Part shown: positions 8,995 through 17,623 of the stretch, piece by piece
Numbering within the stretch: position 1 is the first letter of the stretch
Layout of the letters: the number at the start of each line of letters is the position of its first letter
Source: DASUFH01 sp036274645
Lineage (GTDB): Bacteria; Acidobacteriota; Terriglobia; 20CM-2-55-15
Length of the DNA stretch: 42,118 nucleotides
Assembly (NCBI GenBank): GCA_036274645.1
Contig: DASUFH010000138.1
Coordinates: forward strand, 1-42,118
Direction of reading: 5' to 3'
Position numbers and translations under genes: made by a program
Notes under the pieces: generated by a model
What the model was told of the DNA's origin: nothing
Seen by the model: the letters and a program-made list of their open reading frames with translations, nothing else
Databases searched by the model: none

Positions 8995-10944
8995 ATGAGA
9001 GGACGAATCGTTCGGATGAGCGCGATCGCCCCGGTTCTGGTGGCCGCGATTGCGTGTTTTCTGGCATGGGCAGAGGATTCCATTCCCGCGAACACCGAGT
9101 GGCGATATTGGGGAGGCGATGCGAGAACCACTCATTACGCGCCGCTCGATCAGATCGGACCGGCCAATGTGTCCCGGTTGCAGATTGTATGGCGCTGGAA
9201 CACGGCAAGCCTGGGCGGCCGCGCGGACTCGAACTGGGAGGTCACGCCGCTGATGGTTGGCGGTATTCTCTATTTCACTGCGGGGCAGCAGCGCCATGCC
9301 GTGGCGGCCAATGCCGCGACTGGCGAGACGCTATGGACGTACGTTCTCGACGAGGGCGCGCGCGCGGCGCGTCCCGTGCGTTCGAACAATCGCGGCCTGG
9401 CGTACTGGTCCGACGGCCGCAACGACTCGCGTGTCCTGTTCATTACGCCGGGCTACCAACTTGTCGCTCTCGAGGCCAGGACCGGCAAGCCCATCCCGAC
9501 GTTCGGCGCCAGTGGCGTGGTGGACCTGACGGTGGGGCTCGATCGGGACGTCGTGCGGCCGAGCGAGATCGGCGCTACGTCGCCGGCCATGATCGTTGGC
9601 GATGTGGCGATCGTGGGCGCCGCGTTGCTTTCCGGCACGACTCCGCGGTCCATGACCAACGTGCCCGGATATGTGCGGGGCTATGACGTTCGTACCGGTG
9701 AACGGCTCTGGACATTTCACACGATTCCGCGTCCGGGCGAGTTCGGTCATGAGACCTGGGAGGAAGGTTCCTGGGAATATACAGGCAACACGGCCGTCTG
9801 GGCCCCGATGAGCGCGGACCTGGAACTCGGGTATGTCTACCTTCCCGTCGAGTCGCCGACGGGCGATTACTACGGCGGGCACCGCCCCGGCGACAATCTG
9901 TTCGCCGACACGCTGGTGTGTCTGGACGCGAAGACCGGAAGGCGTGTGTGGCATTACCAACTCCTCCATCACGACATCTGGGACTACGACATCGCATCGG
10001 CGCCGACACTGCTGGATGTGACGATTGACGGAAAGAGAGTCAAGGCCGTTGCGCAGCCAACCAAGCAGGCCTTTTTGTTCGCGTTTGACCGGGTCACCGG
10101 AAAGCCCCTCTGGCCGATTGAAGAACGGCCGGTTCCCCAGTCGGATGCGCCGATGGAAAAGACCTCCCCGACGCAGCCCTTTCCCACCAGGCCGGCGCCG
10201 TTCGATCGGCAGGGCGTGACGTTAGATGACCTGATGGATCTCACGCCCGAGCTGAAAGCGGAGGCGGCGCGGATCGCGTCCGAGTTCAAATTGGGGCCGT
10301 TGTTTACACCCCCCATCGTCGAGGGCGCGGGCGGCAAGCGGGCCGCGCTTCAGGTGCCGCACACCCAGGGGGGCGCGAACTGGCAGGGCGCCGGCGCCGA
10401 TCCGGAAACAGGAATCGTCTACGTGCCATCCGTGACCAACTGGTACGGGAATGCGCTCCGTCGCAATACGCAGCGGTCCGACATGGCTTTTGTCGGACGG
10501 AGTGTCGCGCCGGAGCGGCCGATGGGTCTTCCGCTGATCAAAGGGCCCTGGGGACGGATCACCGCGATCGATCTCAATACGGGCGATCACCTTTGGATGG
10601 TTCCCAACGGAAAGGTCCCCGAGTACATTCGGAACCATCCGGCGCTTCAGGGCGTCGATCTGAGCGGACTGGGTAACCCCGAACGCGCCCCCCTGCTCGT
10701 GACGAGGACCCTGCTTTTTGCCGGAGACGGAAGCGGGATGTTTTCCTCCGGACCCAATGGGGGTGGTCCAATCTTCCGGGCGCTCGACAAGAGAACTGGA
10801 GCGCTCATTCATGAGATGCGGTTGCCCGGGAACGAGACTGGTTTACCAATGACTTACATGCTGGATGGGCGTCAGTACATTGTAGTCGCCGTTGGCAATC
10901 GAAACGCCGCCGCAGAGCTGGTGGCCCTGGCGCTGCCGAAGTAA
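8995..10944 (+). CDS. PQQ-dependent dehydrogenase (soluble quinoprotein, glucose/alcohol type)
   Basis: 649 residues with a signal peptide (about 1-26), hence periplasmic. An eight-bladed propeller with tryptophan-docking repeats: EWRYWGGDARTTHYAPLDQI at the N-terminus, ATGETLWTYV, TGERLWTFHTIPRPGEFGHETW, DLELGYVYLPVESPTGDYYGGHRPGDNLFADTLVCLD and HHDIWDYDIASAP. These are the typical segments of quinoprotein glucose/alcohol dehydrogenases that oxidise a sugar or alcohol and pass electrons to quinone or cytochrome c. Substrate cannot be told from sequence. It has no membrane anchor like E. coli Gcd and no fused cytochrome c. The start at 8995 gives a proper signal peptide; the frame is open upstream to 8872. 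No pqq biosynthesis genes are in the window. Confidence 0.87.
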   Translation: MRGRIVRMSAIAPVLVAAIACFLAWAEDSIPANTEWRYWGGDARTTHYAPLDQIGPANVSRLQIVWRWNTASLGGRADSNWEVTPLMVGGILYFTAGQQRHAVAANAATGETLWTYVLDEGARAARPVRSNNRGLAYWSDGRNDSRVLFITPGYQLVALEARTGKPIPTFGASGVVDLTVGLDRDVVRPSEIGATSPAMIVGDVAIVGAALLSGTTPRSMTNVPGYVRGYDVRTGERLWTFHTIPRPGEFGHETWEEGSWEYTGNTAVWAPMSADLELGYVYLPVESPTGDYYGGHRPGDNLFADTLVCLDAKTGRRVWHYQLLHHDIWDYDIASAPTLLDVTIDGKRVKAVAQPTKQAFLFAFDRVTGKPLWPIEERPVPQSDAPMEKTSPTQPFPTRPAPFDRQGVTLDDLMDLTPELKAEAARIASEFKLGPLFTPPIVEGAGGKRAALQVPHTQGGANWQGAGADPETGIVYVPSVTNWYGNALRRNTQRSDMAFVGRSVAPERPMGLPLIKGPWGRITAIDLNTGDHLWMVPNGKVPEYIRNHPALQGVDLSGLGNPERAPLLVTRTLLFAGDGSGMFSSGPNGGGPIFRALDKRTGALIHEMRLPGNETGLPMTYMLDGRQYIVVAVGNRNAAAELVALALPK

Positions 10945-11140
10945 ACCTGCAGCTTTTCCCGCAAAAGTGTAGCTGTTCTTTACGATCCTGGGACGAAGGC
11001 CGAATTGAGGCGTTATGTCTTTTCGCTACAGTGGTTTCCGGGCCTTCGCCAGTGAAGTGGGGAAGTGGCCGTAGGGTATCTTTACACGTTTGATGGAGAT
11101 CATTTTTAGATAGCTGCTTAAGAATCAGCGACTTGACGGA

Positions 11141-11157
11141 TTGGTCATGATCTTGCT
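11141..11157 (+). promoter_or_regulatory. Sigma54-type -24/-12 promoter
   Basis: TTGGTCATGATCTTGCT matches the sigma54 pattern TTGG-N8-TTGCT with the invariant GG and GC at correct spacing. It lies 69 nt before the PEP-CTERM-like gene. Some PEP-CTERM genes are known to depend on RpoN with the PrsK/PrsR system, which fits. The surrounding 281-bp intergenic region (10945-11225) holds no other clear feature. Confidence 0.55.
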
Positions 11158-11225
11158 ATTCCCTGGGAGGATCTGATTGGATCGATCCAAAAGAGACAGC
11201 TGGAATTCTGATGAGGAGTAACGGA

Positions 11226-11930
11226 ATGACAAAGCAGGTAATCACTCGACTGGTCAGCGCGTTAGCCGTGGGCATCGCGCTGATGGCTGCGCCGGCGATC
11301 AGTCAGGCTACGACGGTCACCAGTATCAGCGTTACGATCGGTACCACGACCTTTTGCGACACGACGGGAGTTTGCGCGAACAAGATCTGGAACCTGGGTG
11401 GCGGCGTCGATCTGACGACCACCTCGGCGCTGATCCTGACGCAGACGTCTGGTTTCAACTTCGATACCAGCGATCTGAGCAACATGGGCACGCCCGTGAT
11501 CACGATCAACGGTTTCACGTTCATGGATACGGCGCACATTCTCAATGAGCCCAACGGATTCGATGATCTGTCGACCTCCCATCAGGAAGCCGTCGACTGG
11601 ACCGCGATCCCGACGATCCTGGGTAATCTCCAGGTGTGGGTTGGATACGCCGACACCGCGCACGGCCCCGGGCCCTGCGCCGATTCGAACGGCACCTGTC
11701 TCCCGGAAAATCCGTGGGCGGGTTCGCCGAATGTGACATTCCTTGGGGCCCCGACCGGGCCGGAAGGCTGCGTGCGGGCGGGCATCACGTCCTGCTTCGA
11801 CGCGGGCGCGATCCGGATCCAGCAGGCGAACATTCCGGAAGCATCCTCGGTGTTGCTCCTCGGCATGGGTCTCGTGGGAATCGTTCTCGTGGGCCGGAAG
11901 CGGTCCAGGACACTTCAAGGCAGATTGTAG
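11226..11930 (+). CDS. PEP-CTERM-type exported protein
   Basis: 234 residues. Signal peptide (about 1-28), a Thr/Ser/Gly-rich beta-type body with six or so cysteines, and a C-terminal sorting signal: IPEASSVLLLGMGLVGIVLVGRKRSR, that is a PE-x box, a hydrophobic helix and a basic tail. The box reads PEA rather than PEP, a known sort of variation. Such proteins are cut and anchored by an exosortase and are tied to exopolysaccharide/biofilm matrix; no exosortase is in this window. ATG 11226 is chosen over 11211 because GAGGAG stands just before it. A strong terminator follows and a sigma54-like promoter precedes, so it is a single-gene unit. Confidence 0.75.
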   Translation: MTKQVITRLVSALAVGIALMAAPAISQATTVTSISVTIGTTTFCDTTGVCANKIWNLGGGVDLTTTSALILTQTSGFNFDTSDLSNMGTPVITINGFTFMDTAHILNEPNGFDDLSTSHQEAVDWTAIPTILGNLQVWVGYADTAHGPGPCADSNGTCLPENPWAGSPNVTFLGAPTGPEGCVRAGITSCFDAGAIRIQQANIPEASSVLLLGMGLVGIVLVGRKRSRTLQGRL

Positions 11931-11959
11931 GATTCAACTTCAGAACCAGCTTCTCTTTG

Positions 11960-11996
11960 AAAGGCCGACCGGTTGGACCGGTCGGCCTTTTTGTTT
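11960..11996 (+). terminator. Rho-independent terminator of the PEP-CTERM gene
   Basis: A perfect 14-bp stem (AAAGGCCGACCGGT / ACCGGTCGGCCTTT) with a 3-nt loop, followed by a T-rich tail. It starts 30 nt after the stop codon. Confidence 0.92.
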
Positions 11997-12103
11997 TACC
12001 TCTCGTTTCTCGCTCCGCAAACCCCGCTTCGTACCCTTCTCGGTGATGAGGTATAAAGCAGTCAGCGCAAGGTTGATGTTGGCTACGGCCTCAACAGGAG
12101 ATT

Positions 12104-12493
12104 GTGGTGGAAAACGGTATGAAGTCCGCTCTGAAATGGACTCACGCGATTTATGGCTTGCACGCGTTCAGCCTCCTTGTCGGCATTCTCACGACGGCTA
12201 CCGTGGTTGGCGCATTCCTGACCGGCTGGCCGTCGATCATTGCCGTCATCCTGAACTACGCCAAACGCAGTGAGGTCCGGGACACATGGCTGGAATCCCA
12301 CTTCAGATGGCAGATCCGCACGTTCTGGTTCGGTTTGCTATGGATTGGGATCTGCCTGATATTTGTCGTCCTCACGCTCGGCCTGGGATTGCTGCTTGTG
12401 TGGATTCCGGTGGCGTTTGTCGGCGTCTGGTTTGTCTATCGGATTGTCCGTGGCTGGCTTGCCCTGAAGGATGGCCGGCCGATGTACGTATGA
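12104..12493 (+). CDS. DUF4870-like small membrane protein
   Basis: 129 residues, mostly hydrophobic, with three to four transmembrane helices: HAFSLLVGILTTATVVGAFLTGW, then a conserved RSEVRDTWLESHFRWQIRTFW loop, and FGLLWIGICLIFVVLTLGLGLLLVW plus a last helix ending in YRIVRGWLALKDGRPMYV. This layout is that of the DUF4870/COG3671 family, whose function is unknown. The start is GTG 12104 with AGGAG 6 nt upstream. It stands alone between the PEP-CTERM terminator and the DsbA-type gene. Confidence 0.75.
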   Translation: MVENGMKSALKWTHAIYGLHAFSLLVGILTTATVVGAFLTGWPSIIAVILNYAKRSEVRDTWLESHFRWQIRTFWFGLLWIGICLIFVVLTLGLGLLLVWIPVAFVGVWFVYRIVRGWLALKDGRPMYV

Positions 12494-12557
12494 CGGGCAA
12501 GCGCGTCGGGTTTCCCCGGTTCCGTGCCCCCGACAGAGAATTGGTACACTTGCCGTC

Positions 12558-13166
12558 ATGACGCCGATGAAGCTGGAAGTATTTACAGACCTTGTCTGTC
12601 CCTGGTGTTATCTCAGCACGCCGCGGGTGGACAGGCTGGAACGCCACTTCGAGATTGATGTGGAGTGGGTCTTTTTTCCGCTGCATCCGGAAACGCCACC
12701 GGAGGGCCTTGCCCTCAAGGATCTGTTTGCGGGGCGGACTGTAGATCTGGAGGCGGCGCACGCGCGGTTGAAAGCCATGATGGAGTCTGAAGGCCTGCAG
12801 TTCAATGAGCGCCGCTACACCTACAACAGCCGGCTTGCGCAGGAACTGGCGAAGGCGTTTCCGCAGCTTCGGGGAAGGTTGTATCGGGCCTACTTTGAAG
12901 AGGCGAAGAATATTGCAAATCCGGACATCCTTGTCGCGATCGCGGAATCTGAGGGCGTTTCCGCGGAGGCGGCGCGTCGCGTTTTGACGGAACGTCTCTC
13001 CAGAGAAGCCGTAGACGACGACTGGAGGCGGGCGCGCAGGTATGGTGTGACGGGAGTTCCTTCCTTCGTTGCCGGCGGGCAGATGCTTGTGGGCGCGCAT
13101 CCTTACGAAACGCTTGAACGTTTCGTTCGCGCAGCCGGAGCGCGCTCACGTTCCACCCTTTCCTGA
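12558..13166 (+). CDS. DsbA-family thioredoxin-fold oxidoreductase (FrnE-like)
   Basis: 202 residues, no signal peptide, so cytosolic. The CPWC motif at residues 14-17 (DLVCPWCYLS), a helical insertion (residues about 45-150) and the cis-proline loop GVPSFVAGG near residue 165 are those of the DsbA/FrnE branch, which carries out thiol-disulfide exchange or glutathione-dependent isomerisation. The start is ATG 12558; the frame is open back to 12471 but the domain begins here. There is no Shine-Dalgarno; TACACT 7 nt upstream could be a -10 of a near-leaderless transcript. Convergent with the zinc-ribbon gene, 16 nt apart. Confidence 0.85.
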   Translation: MTPMKLEVFTDLVCPWCYLSTPRVDRLERHFEIDVEWVFFPLHPETPPEGLALKDLFAGRTVDLEAAHARLKAMMESEGLQFNERRYTYNSRLAQELAKAFPQLRGRLYRAYFEEAKNIANPDILVAIAESEGVSAEAARRVLTERLSREAVDDDWRRARRYGVTGVPSFVAGGQMLVGAHPYETLERFVRAAGARSRSTLS

Positions 13167-13182
13167 GCCGGGCGCGATTCAC

Positions 13183-13692
13183 CTACGGTGTGGGCGCAGG
13201 GGGTTGGAACAGGGCGCTTTGCAGGAAGATTTCCCCATCCTGGTATGTGGCTGCGAGGGAGTCTGTGCCTTCGACCTGGAACTCCGCCTTCTCTCCCCCG
13301 ACGACATTCCAAGCCCGCCCGATGATCCGGACGATTTCAGCCTGTCTCGAAGAAGGCATGGTTTCCCACTGGAGGTCCCATGTGACAACCAGCGTCTTTC
13401 CGTTCATGTGAAAGTCAAGCTGTCCGGAGCGGCGGTATTCCGAGTGGCGGAGCGCGCGGAGAAAGCGGAGTTTGTCGGTGGGGCCGATCTGTTCAAACTC
13501 CGATCGAAACAGATACTGAGGAACGATGCCGAACAGGATGATCGCCGCGATGGCGTTCAACACGATTGCCTGCCAGCGGACCCGACGCCGGTTGCCGCCG
13601 GAAACATCCAGGGCAGCCTTGAGACTGGCGCCGCACTGAGGGCATATTCCGGTCTGTTGTCGTGTTCGATGGCCGCAGCCCTTGCAGTACAT
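13183..13692 (-). CDS. Zinc-ribbon membrane protein
   Basis: 169 residues. An N-terminal zinc ribbon (CKGCG at residues 3-7 and CPQCG at about 17-21), then a basic linker, one transmembrane helix (QAIVLNAIAAIILFGIVPQYLF) and a 110-residue C-terminal domain of mixed alpha/beta character (GKTLVVTWDLQWETMPSSRQAEIVRIIGRAWN). The ribbon would be cytosolic and the rest outside. Function not recognised. The ATG at 13692 starts directly at the ribbon. Confidence 0.65.
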   Translation of the reverse strand: MYCKGCGHRTRQQTGICPQCGASLKAALDVSGGNRRRVRWQAIVLNAIAAIILFGIVPQYLFRSEFEQIGPTDKLRFLRALRHSEYRRSGQLDFHMNGKTLVVTWDLQWETMPSSRQAEIVRIIGRAWNVVGGEKAEFQVEGTDSLAATYQDGEIFLQSALFQPPAPTP

Positions 13693-13833
13693 GGGGTCCC
13701 ATTGTCGTCACGTGGACATTGAAACTGCAAATTTCGGTGTTTTGTACCCTGTAATCGGGGTCGAGCCCGCCCGTAATCTGGTAGCCTCTCCTAGCCCATC
13801 GGCGCGTGTTTCTGAGGCGCCAAGGAGAATCTG

Positions 13834-14664
13834 GTGATGGCACTGGCGCAATGGTTCGAAAACCTGGGCGGGGCTTTCGACGCAATCCGACAGGCGATTG
13901 TCGGGCATCTGCCCAATCTTGCTGGCGCGTTTGTCCTGATCGTTCTGGGATGGTTTGCGGCGACGGTTCTGCGGGCCGGCAGCCGCAGGCTGGTCATGCG
14001 GCTGAGCCGGCTGGCGCCCGGCCGGGCATTTCAGCGGAGTCTGCAGACTTCCGGGATGGAGCGGCTGATATCCGAGTCCACCGCGGGAATCGTGTACCTG
14101 GTGGTCTGGCTGCTGTTTCTGGCGGCGGCCACGGAGTCGCTGGGATTGCCGGTGGTTTCCACACTGGTGTCCGCGCTGGTGCAATACATGCCCAGCGTGC
14201 TGGCGGCGGTTCTCATTATTGCGCTCGGGGTGGTGCTGGCGAATGTGGCGCAGAACGCAATCATTGCGACGGCCGCATCGACCCACGTCGCGCATGGGCC
14301 GGAACTGGGCAGCGCGGTGCGCATCCCCATTCTGCTGATTGCCGCGGTCGTGGCCATCGATCAGATCGGCATCAACAGCACATTCCTGATGGTCTGTATC
14401 GGTATCGTGCTTGCGGCCACGGCCGGCGGTCTCGCGCTCGGCTTCGGGTTGGGCGCGCGCGCGACGGTCAGTAATCTGCTGGCCATGCGCTACGTGGCCC
14501 AGGCCTACCACGTGGGACAGAGGGTTCGGGTCGGCCAGGTGGATGGCCGCATCGTGAAGATCGGAACCGCTTCGGTTGAACTGGACACGCCTCATGGACG
14601 GGCGCTGGTTCCGGCCAGCCAGTTCAATGAAGTCACTTCCATTCTTGTGCGTGAGAACGAATAG
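13834..14664 (+). CDS. Mechanosensitive-channel (MscS-family) protein
   Basis: 276 residues with about five transmembrane helices (first AGAFVLIVLGWFAATVL, a long pore-side helix FLMVCIGIVLAATAGGLALGFGLGARATVSNLL) followed by an MscS beta-domain (YHVGQRVRVGQVDGRIVKIGTASVELDTPHGRALVPASQF). Members open under membrane tension and release ions; this short type lacks the full C-terminal vestibule. AAGGAG at 13822 serves either the GTG at 13834 or the ATG at 13837. It ends 2 nt before the MgtE regulatory-domain gene, so the three genes to 16827 form one operon, hinting at coupled ion or magnesium homeostasis (inference). Confidence 0.82.
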   Translation: MMALAQWFENLGGAFDAIRQAIVGHLPNLAGAFVLIVLGWFAATVLRAGSRRLVMRLSRLAPGRAFQRSLQTSGMERLISESTAGIVYLVVWLLFLAAATESLGLPVVSTLVSALVQYMPSVLAAVLIIALGVVLANVAQNAIIATAASTHVAHGPELGSAVRIPILLIAAVVAIDQIGINSTFLMVCIGIVLAATAGGLALGFGLGARATVSNLLAMRYVAQAYHVGQRVRVGQVDGRIVKIGTASVELDTPHGRALVPASQFNEVTSILVRENE

Positions 14665-14666
14665 GC

Positions 14667-15530
14667 ATGGGCGTCTCAAACGAAATGGCGCGGGCGTTCA
14701 TTGAATCGCATCCTGACGAGGCCGCCGCGGAAATGGAGCGTATGCCGCTGGTGGACGCGGCCGCGCTGCTCGAGGATCTTCCACATGAACTGGCTTCCGG
14801 GATAACGGCCCGGCTGTCGACCTTGTTTGCGGCAGAATGTCTGCGGCGGCTTCCGGCGGGAGTTGCGGGAGAGTTGCTGGCTGAAATCCCCCGCGATTCC
14901 GGGGCTGCGTTGCTCCGTCGGCTGCCTGCCGACGATCGTGACCGCCTGCTGACGGTCATGCCGCGCAACGCGTCAAGCGCGCTGGCGCGGCTGACGCGCT
15001 TTCCGGAGGGAACGGCGGGCGCGCTGATGGATCCCGAGGTGCTGGCCGTGCCTGTCGATACTCCGGTTTATTCCGCCCTGGACCAGGTGCGGGTTTCGGG
15101 CGCGCGCGTTCTCTATTACGTCTATGTGGTGGACCGGAACAATCATCTGGTGGGGGTGGTGAACCTCCGCGAGTTGATGTCCGCCGGCGCCAACAGCGCG
15201 CTGGGCGATGTGATGCGTCCACACGTGGAACGGATTTCCGTATACGCGGATCGTGTTGGCGCGCTGGCGCACCCGGCGTGGCGGACGTTCTATGCGCTGC
15301 CGGTTGTGGATGACACCGGCCTGCTGGTCGGCGTGCTGCGGCACAAGCGTTTGTACGCTTCAGAAGACGAAGCCGCGGCGGACTCGCCCAACCTGCTGGC
15401 GGTCGGCATATCGCTCGGAGAGATGTACTGGTCGGTCGCCGCGCAGCTGCTCGAGAGTCTCTGGCCCGCCGCGCGCCGAACGGCGGAGGAGCCAGAGGGG
15501 ATGGAGACGGAGATAGAAAATGAGCGATAA
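14667..15530 (+). CDS. Soluble MgtE-N plus CBS-pair protein
   Basis: 287 residues with no transmembrane helix. Residues about 1-125 look like the superhelical MgtE N domain (repeats of the LEDLPHELASGI / LAEIPRDSGAALLRRLP type); a CBS pair follows (ALMDPEVLAVPVDTPVYSALDQV..., then VMRPHVERISVYADRVGALA). In MgtE these domains sense cytosolic magnesium and gate the channel. Here they form a separate protein whose stop overlaps the start of full MgtE by 11 bp. It may form mixed complexes with MgtE or answer to a nucleotide through its CBS pair. Not a truncated MgtE: it ends cleanly after a short tail and the next gene has its own complete N domain. Confidence 0.82.
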   Translation: MGVSNEMARAFIESHPDEAAAEMERMPLVDAAALLEDLPHELASGITARLSTLFAAECLRRLPAGVAGELLAEIPRDSGAALLRRLPADDRDRLLTVMPRNASSALARLTRFPEGTAGALMDPEVLAVPVDTPVYSALDQVRVSGARVLYYVYVVDRNNHLVGVVNLRELMSAGANSALGDVMRPHVERISVYADRVGALAHPAWRTFYALPVVDDTGLLVGVLRHKRLYASEDEAAADSPNLLAVGISLGEMYWSVAAQLLESLWPAARRTAEEPEGMETEIENER

Positions 15531-16827
15531 CGCGGACCTTGCCGCCGGCCGCCTGGCCATCCGGTTCATGGAGCAGTTTCCAGAAGAAGCGTCTCTGCGC
15601 CTGGAGAGCGCGGATCCCGCCGAGGCGCAGGCCATGCTGACGCGAATTCCGCCGGTCAACGCCGCGCGGGTGATTGAGCGAATGACGGTGGACGCCGGAG
15701 CTCGCGTGATCGAAGAGATGGAGCTGGATTCGCTGAAACCGGTCCTCGCCGCGATCGATCCGGCGTGGGCGGCCACGCTGCTGACGCGGCTGGACGAGCC
15801 GGCTCGGGAACAACGGCTGAAGTTGTTGCATCCCGCCGCCGCAGCGGAGTTGAAGTCGCTGATGAGCTACGAGCCCGGTTCCGCCGGGAGTCTGATGGAT
15901 CCCAAGGTCCTTGCGTTTCGTCCGGAGGCGACCGCGGGGGACGCGCTGGACCGCCTGCGCCGCAGCGGCATCCGAAGGATTCAGGACGTCTTCCTGGTTA
16001 ATGGCTCCGGGGAACTGGCCGGTTCCGTCACGCTGCAGGACATCGCGGTTGCGCCCAGCGACGAACGGCTGAAGGATCTTGTGCGGGCTGTAACCCCGCG
16101 CGTCTACGCGACGGCGAGCCGCGAGGAAATCGGCGAGACGATGGAAACATCACGCCTCGCCACGCTGGCGGTGGTTGACGCCGAAGAGCGCCTCGTGGGC
16201 GCCATCCGCCAGGACGCGCTGTTTGTGGCGGCCCAGGAAGAGGCGACCATCGACATCCAGACTATGGTTGGCGTCAGCCGCCAGGAGCGCGCCTTGTCCA
16301 CGCCGACCTTCGCAGTGAAGAAGCGCCTGCCCTGGCTCAGCATCAATCTGGGCACAGCGTTTCTGGCGGCTGCCGTCGTCGGCATTTTCGAGAACACCAT
16401 CGCTCAGGTGACCGCGCTGGCCGTGCTCCTGCCGGTCGTGGCCGGTCAGTCCGGGAATACCGGCGCGCAGGCGCTGGCCGTAACAATGCGTGGCCTGGCG
16501 CTGCGGGAGATCCGCGCGCGACAGTGGTTGCGCATCGCGCTCAAGGAAATCAGCGTCGGTTTTCTGAACGGTCTCGCTATTGCGGCGCTTACGTCCGTGG
16601 CTGTTTTCGTCTGGAGCGGCTCTTCCGGACTGGCGGTCGTTATCGGAACATCAATGGTGATCTCCATGGTTGCCGCCGGATTCGCGGGCGCGGCCATTCC
16701 CATGCTGCTGACCGCTCTTGGCCAGGATCCCGCTCAATCGTCATCGATCATCCTGACGACCATCACGGATGTGACAGGCTTCTTCAGTTTTCTCGGAATC
16801 GCCACATTGATGCTGCGCATGCTCTAG
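15520..16827 (+). CDS. mgtE: Magnesium transporter MgtE
   Basis: 435 residues, the usual MgtE length. N domain (about 1-120), CBS pair (about 125-255), then five transmembrane helices from about residue 270. The signature segments are present: VVAGQSGNTGAQALAV and DPAQSSSIILTTITDVTGFFSFLGI, with the Asp that binds magnesium in the pore. It imports Mg2+ across the inner membrane and is gated by magnesium on the cytosolic domains. Last gene of the operon with the MscS-like and soluble regulator genes; translation is probably coupled to the previous gene through the 11-bp overlap. Confidence 0.93.
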   Translation: MSDNADLAAGRLAIRFMEQFPEEASLRLESADPAEAQAMLTRIPPVNAARVIERMTVDAGARVIEEMELDSLKPVLAAIDPAWAATLLTRLDEPAREQRLKLLHPAAAAELKSLMSYEPGSAGSLMDPKVLAFRPEATAGDALDRLRRSGIRRIQDVFLVNGSGELAGSVTLQDIAVAPSDERLKDLVRAVTPRVYATASREEIGETMETSRLATLAVVDAEERLVGAIRQDALFVAAQEEATIDIQTMVGVSRQERALSTPTFAVKKRLPWLSINLGTAFLAAAVVGIFENTIAQVTALAVLLPVVAGQSGNTGAQALAVTMRGLALREIRARQWLRIALKEISVGFLNGLAIAALTSVAVFVWSGSSGLAVVIGTSMVISMVAAGFAGAAIPMLLTALGQDPAQSSSIILTTITDVTGFFSFLGIATLMLRML

Positions 16828-17118
16828 CTGCCCATGGCAGAATTGGTCGAAACCGCTGGAAACGCTGGTCCCTTCGTTTCGATCGCGGTTTTCAGGCTTT
16901 TGGACTTCTGCTGCGGGCTGTAGCCGCCCCAGGCTCCCAATCAACTCCGGAGATGACTTCCCATGTCCCCGCGTTAGGCTCTAACGAGTCTGGCCGAAGG
17001 AGTTTCGAACACCAGCTCGAAAAGTGTTCTCTCGTCCGGCCGTGCCGGCCGTCTGATTGTTTTCGCATCGGCCGGGCTGATCACCGGCGAGTTTTGACAC
17101 GGAAGGAACCTGGAAATC

Positions 17119-17502
17119 ATGCGATGGCGTGCTGCCCTGACCCTGACACTGCTGGCGGTTGTGTTTGGATTGAGCGTGACTGGCTGTGGTCCCCGGCGCC
17201 TCAACGTGATGCGCACGCCGCAGCGGACGCTGCTGACGGTGGGATATTCCGCGGACCGATCGCAGTCGGTCTTTCGCGCAAACAATGAAGCGCAGGAATA
17301 CTGCCGGAGGGAAGAGAAGGATGTGGTGTTTCTGAAAGAGGATACGGTTTATCAGGGTCGCTATCCCGAAGACGTGACACAGACGGCGAGAACCGCCGCG
17401 CGTGTGGCGGACGCGCTGGGAAGTCCCAAGGCCGGCAATGCAACCCGTTCGCTTTCATCCCCCACCGACTACAAGACCTCGCTCGAATTTCAGTGTGACT
17501 AG
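17119..17502 (+). CDS. Small lipoprotein, unknown
   Basis: 127 residues. Signal peptide ending in a lipobox (LSVTGC, Cys about residue 23), then about 100 residues with a beta-rich start (RTLLTVGYSADRSQSVF) and the pattern NNEAQEYCRREEKDVVFLKEDTVYQGRYPED. The C-terminus ends FQCD; C62 and this Cys could pair. No family recognised. GGAAGGAAC lies before the ATG. The preceding 291 bp (16828-17118) hold only a short GGCCG/CGGCC hairpin near 17038. Confidence 0.6.
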   Translation: MRWRAALTLTLLAVVFGLSVTGCGPRRLNVMRTPQRTLLTVGYSADRSQSVFRANNEAQEYCRREEKDVVFLKEDTVYQGRYPEDVTQTARTAARVADALGSPKAGNATRSLSSPTDYKTSLEFQCD

Positions 17503-17511
17503 TTCTGCTCT

Positions 17512-17612
17512 TGTAGGGGCGGTCTATGACCGCCCAACGTCTCAGGGTGAACTTCTCTTAAGTCAGGGATTTCCATTCCGACAGGTCGGGCGGTCATAGA
17601 CCGCCCCTACAT
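17512..17612. repeat. Full copy (C) of dispersed palindromic repeat
   Basis: Ends are TGTAGGGGCGGTCTATGACC and its reverse complement. The inner segment, read on the minus strand, matches copy B (TTGACTTAA, TTCACCCTGAGACG). It lies in the gap between convergent genes ending at 17502 and 17624, as copy B does. The two copies are inverted with respect to each other. Confidence 0.85.
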
Positions 17613-17623
17613 TTAGGCGAGCG

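Noticed and set aside
10945..11140. Enhancer-like GTGTA/TTTAC half sites upstream of the sigma54-type promoter
   Set aside because: The half sites do not form a convincing dyad; too weak to list.
13708..14679. 323-codon minus-strand frame opposite the MscS-like gene
   Set aside because: Gln/His/Arg-rich antisense translation of a membrane protein.
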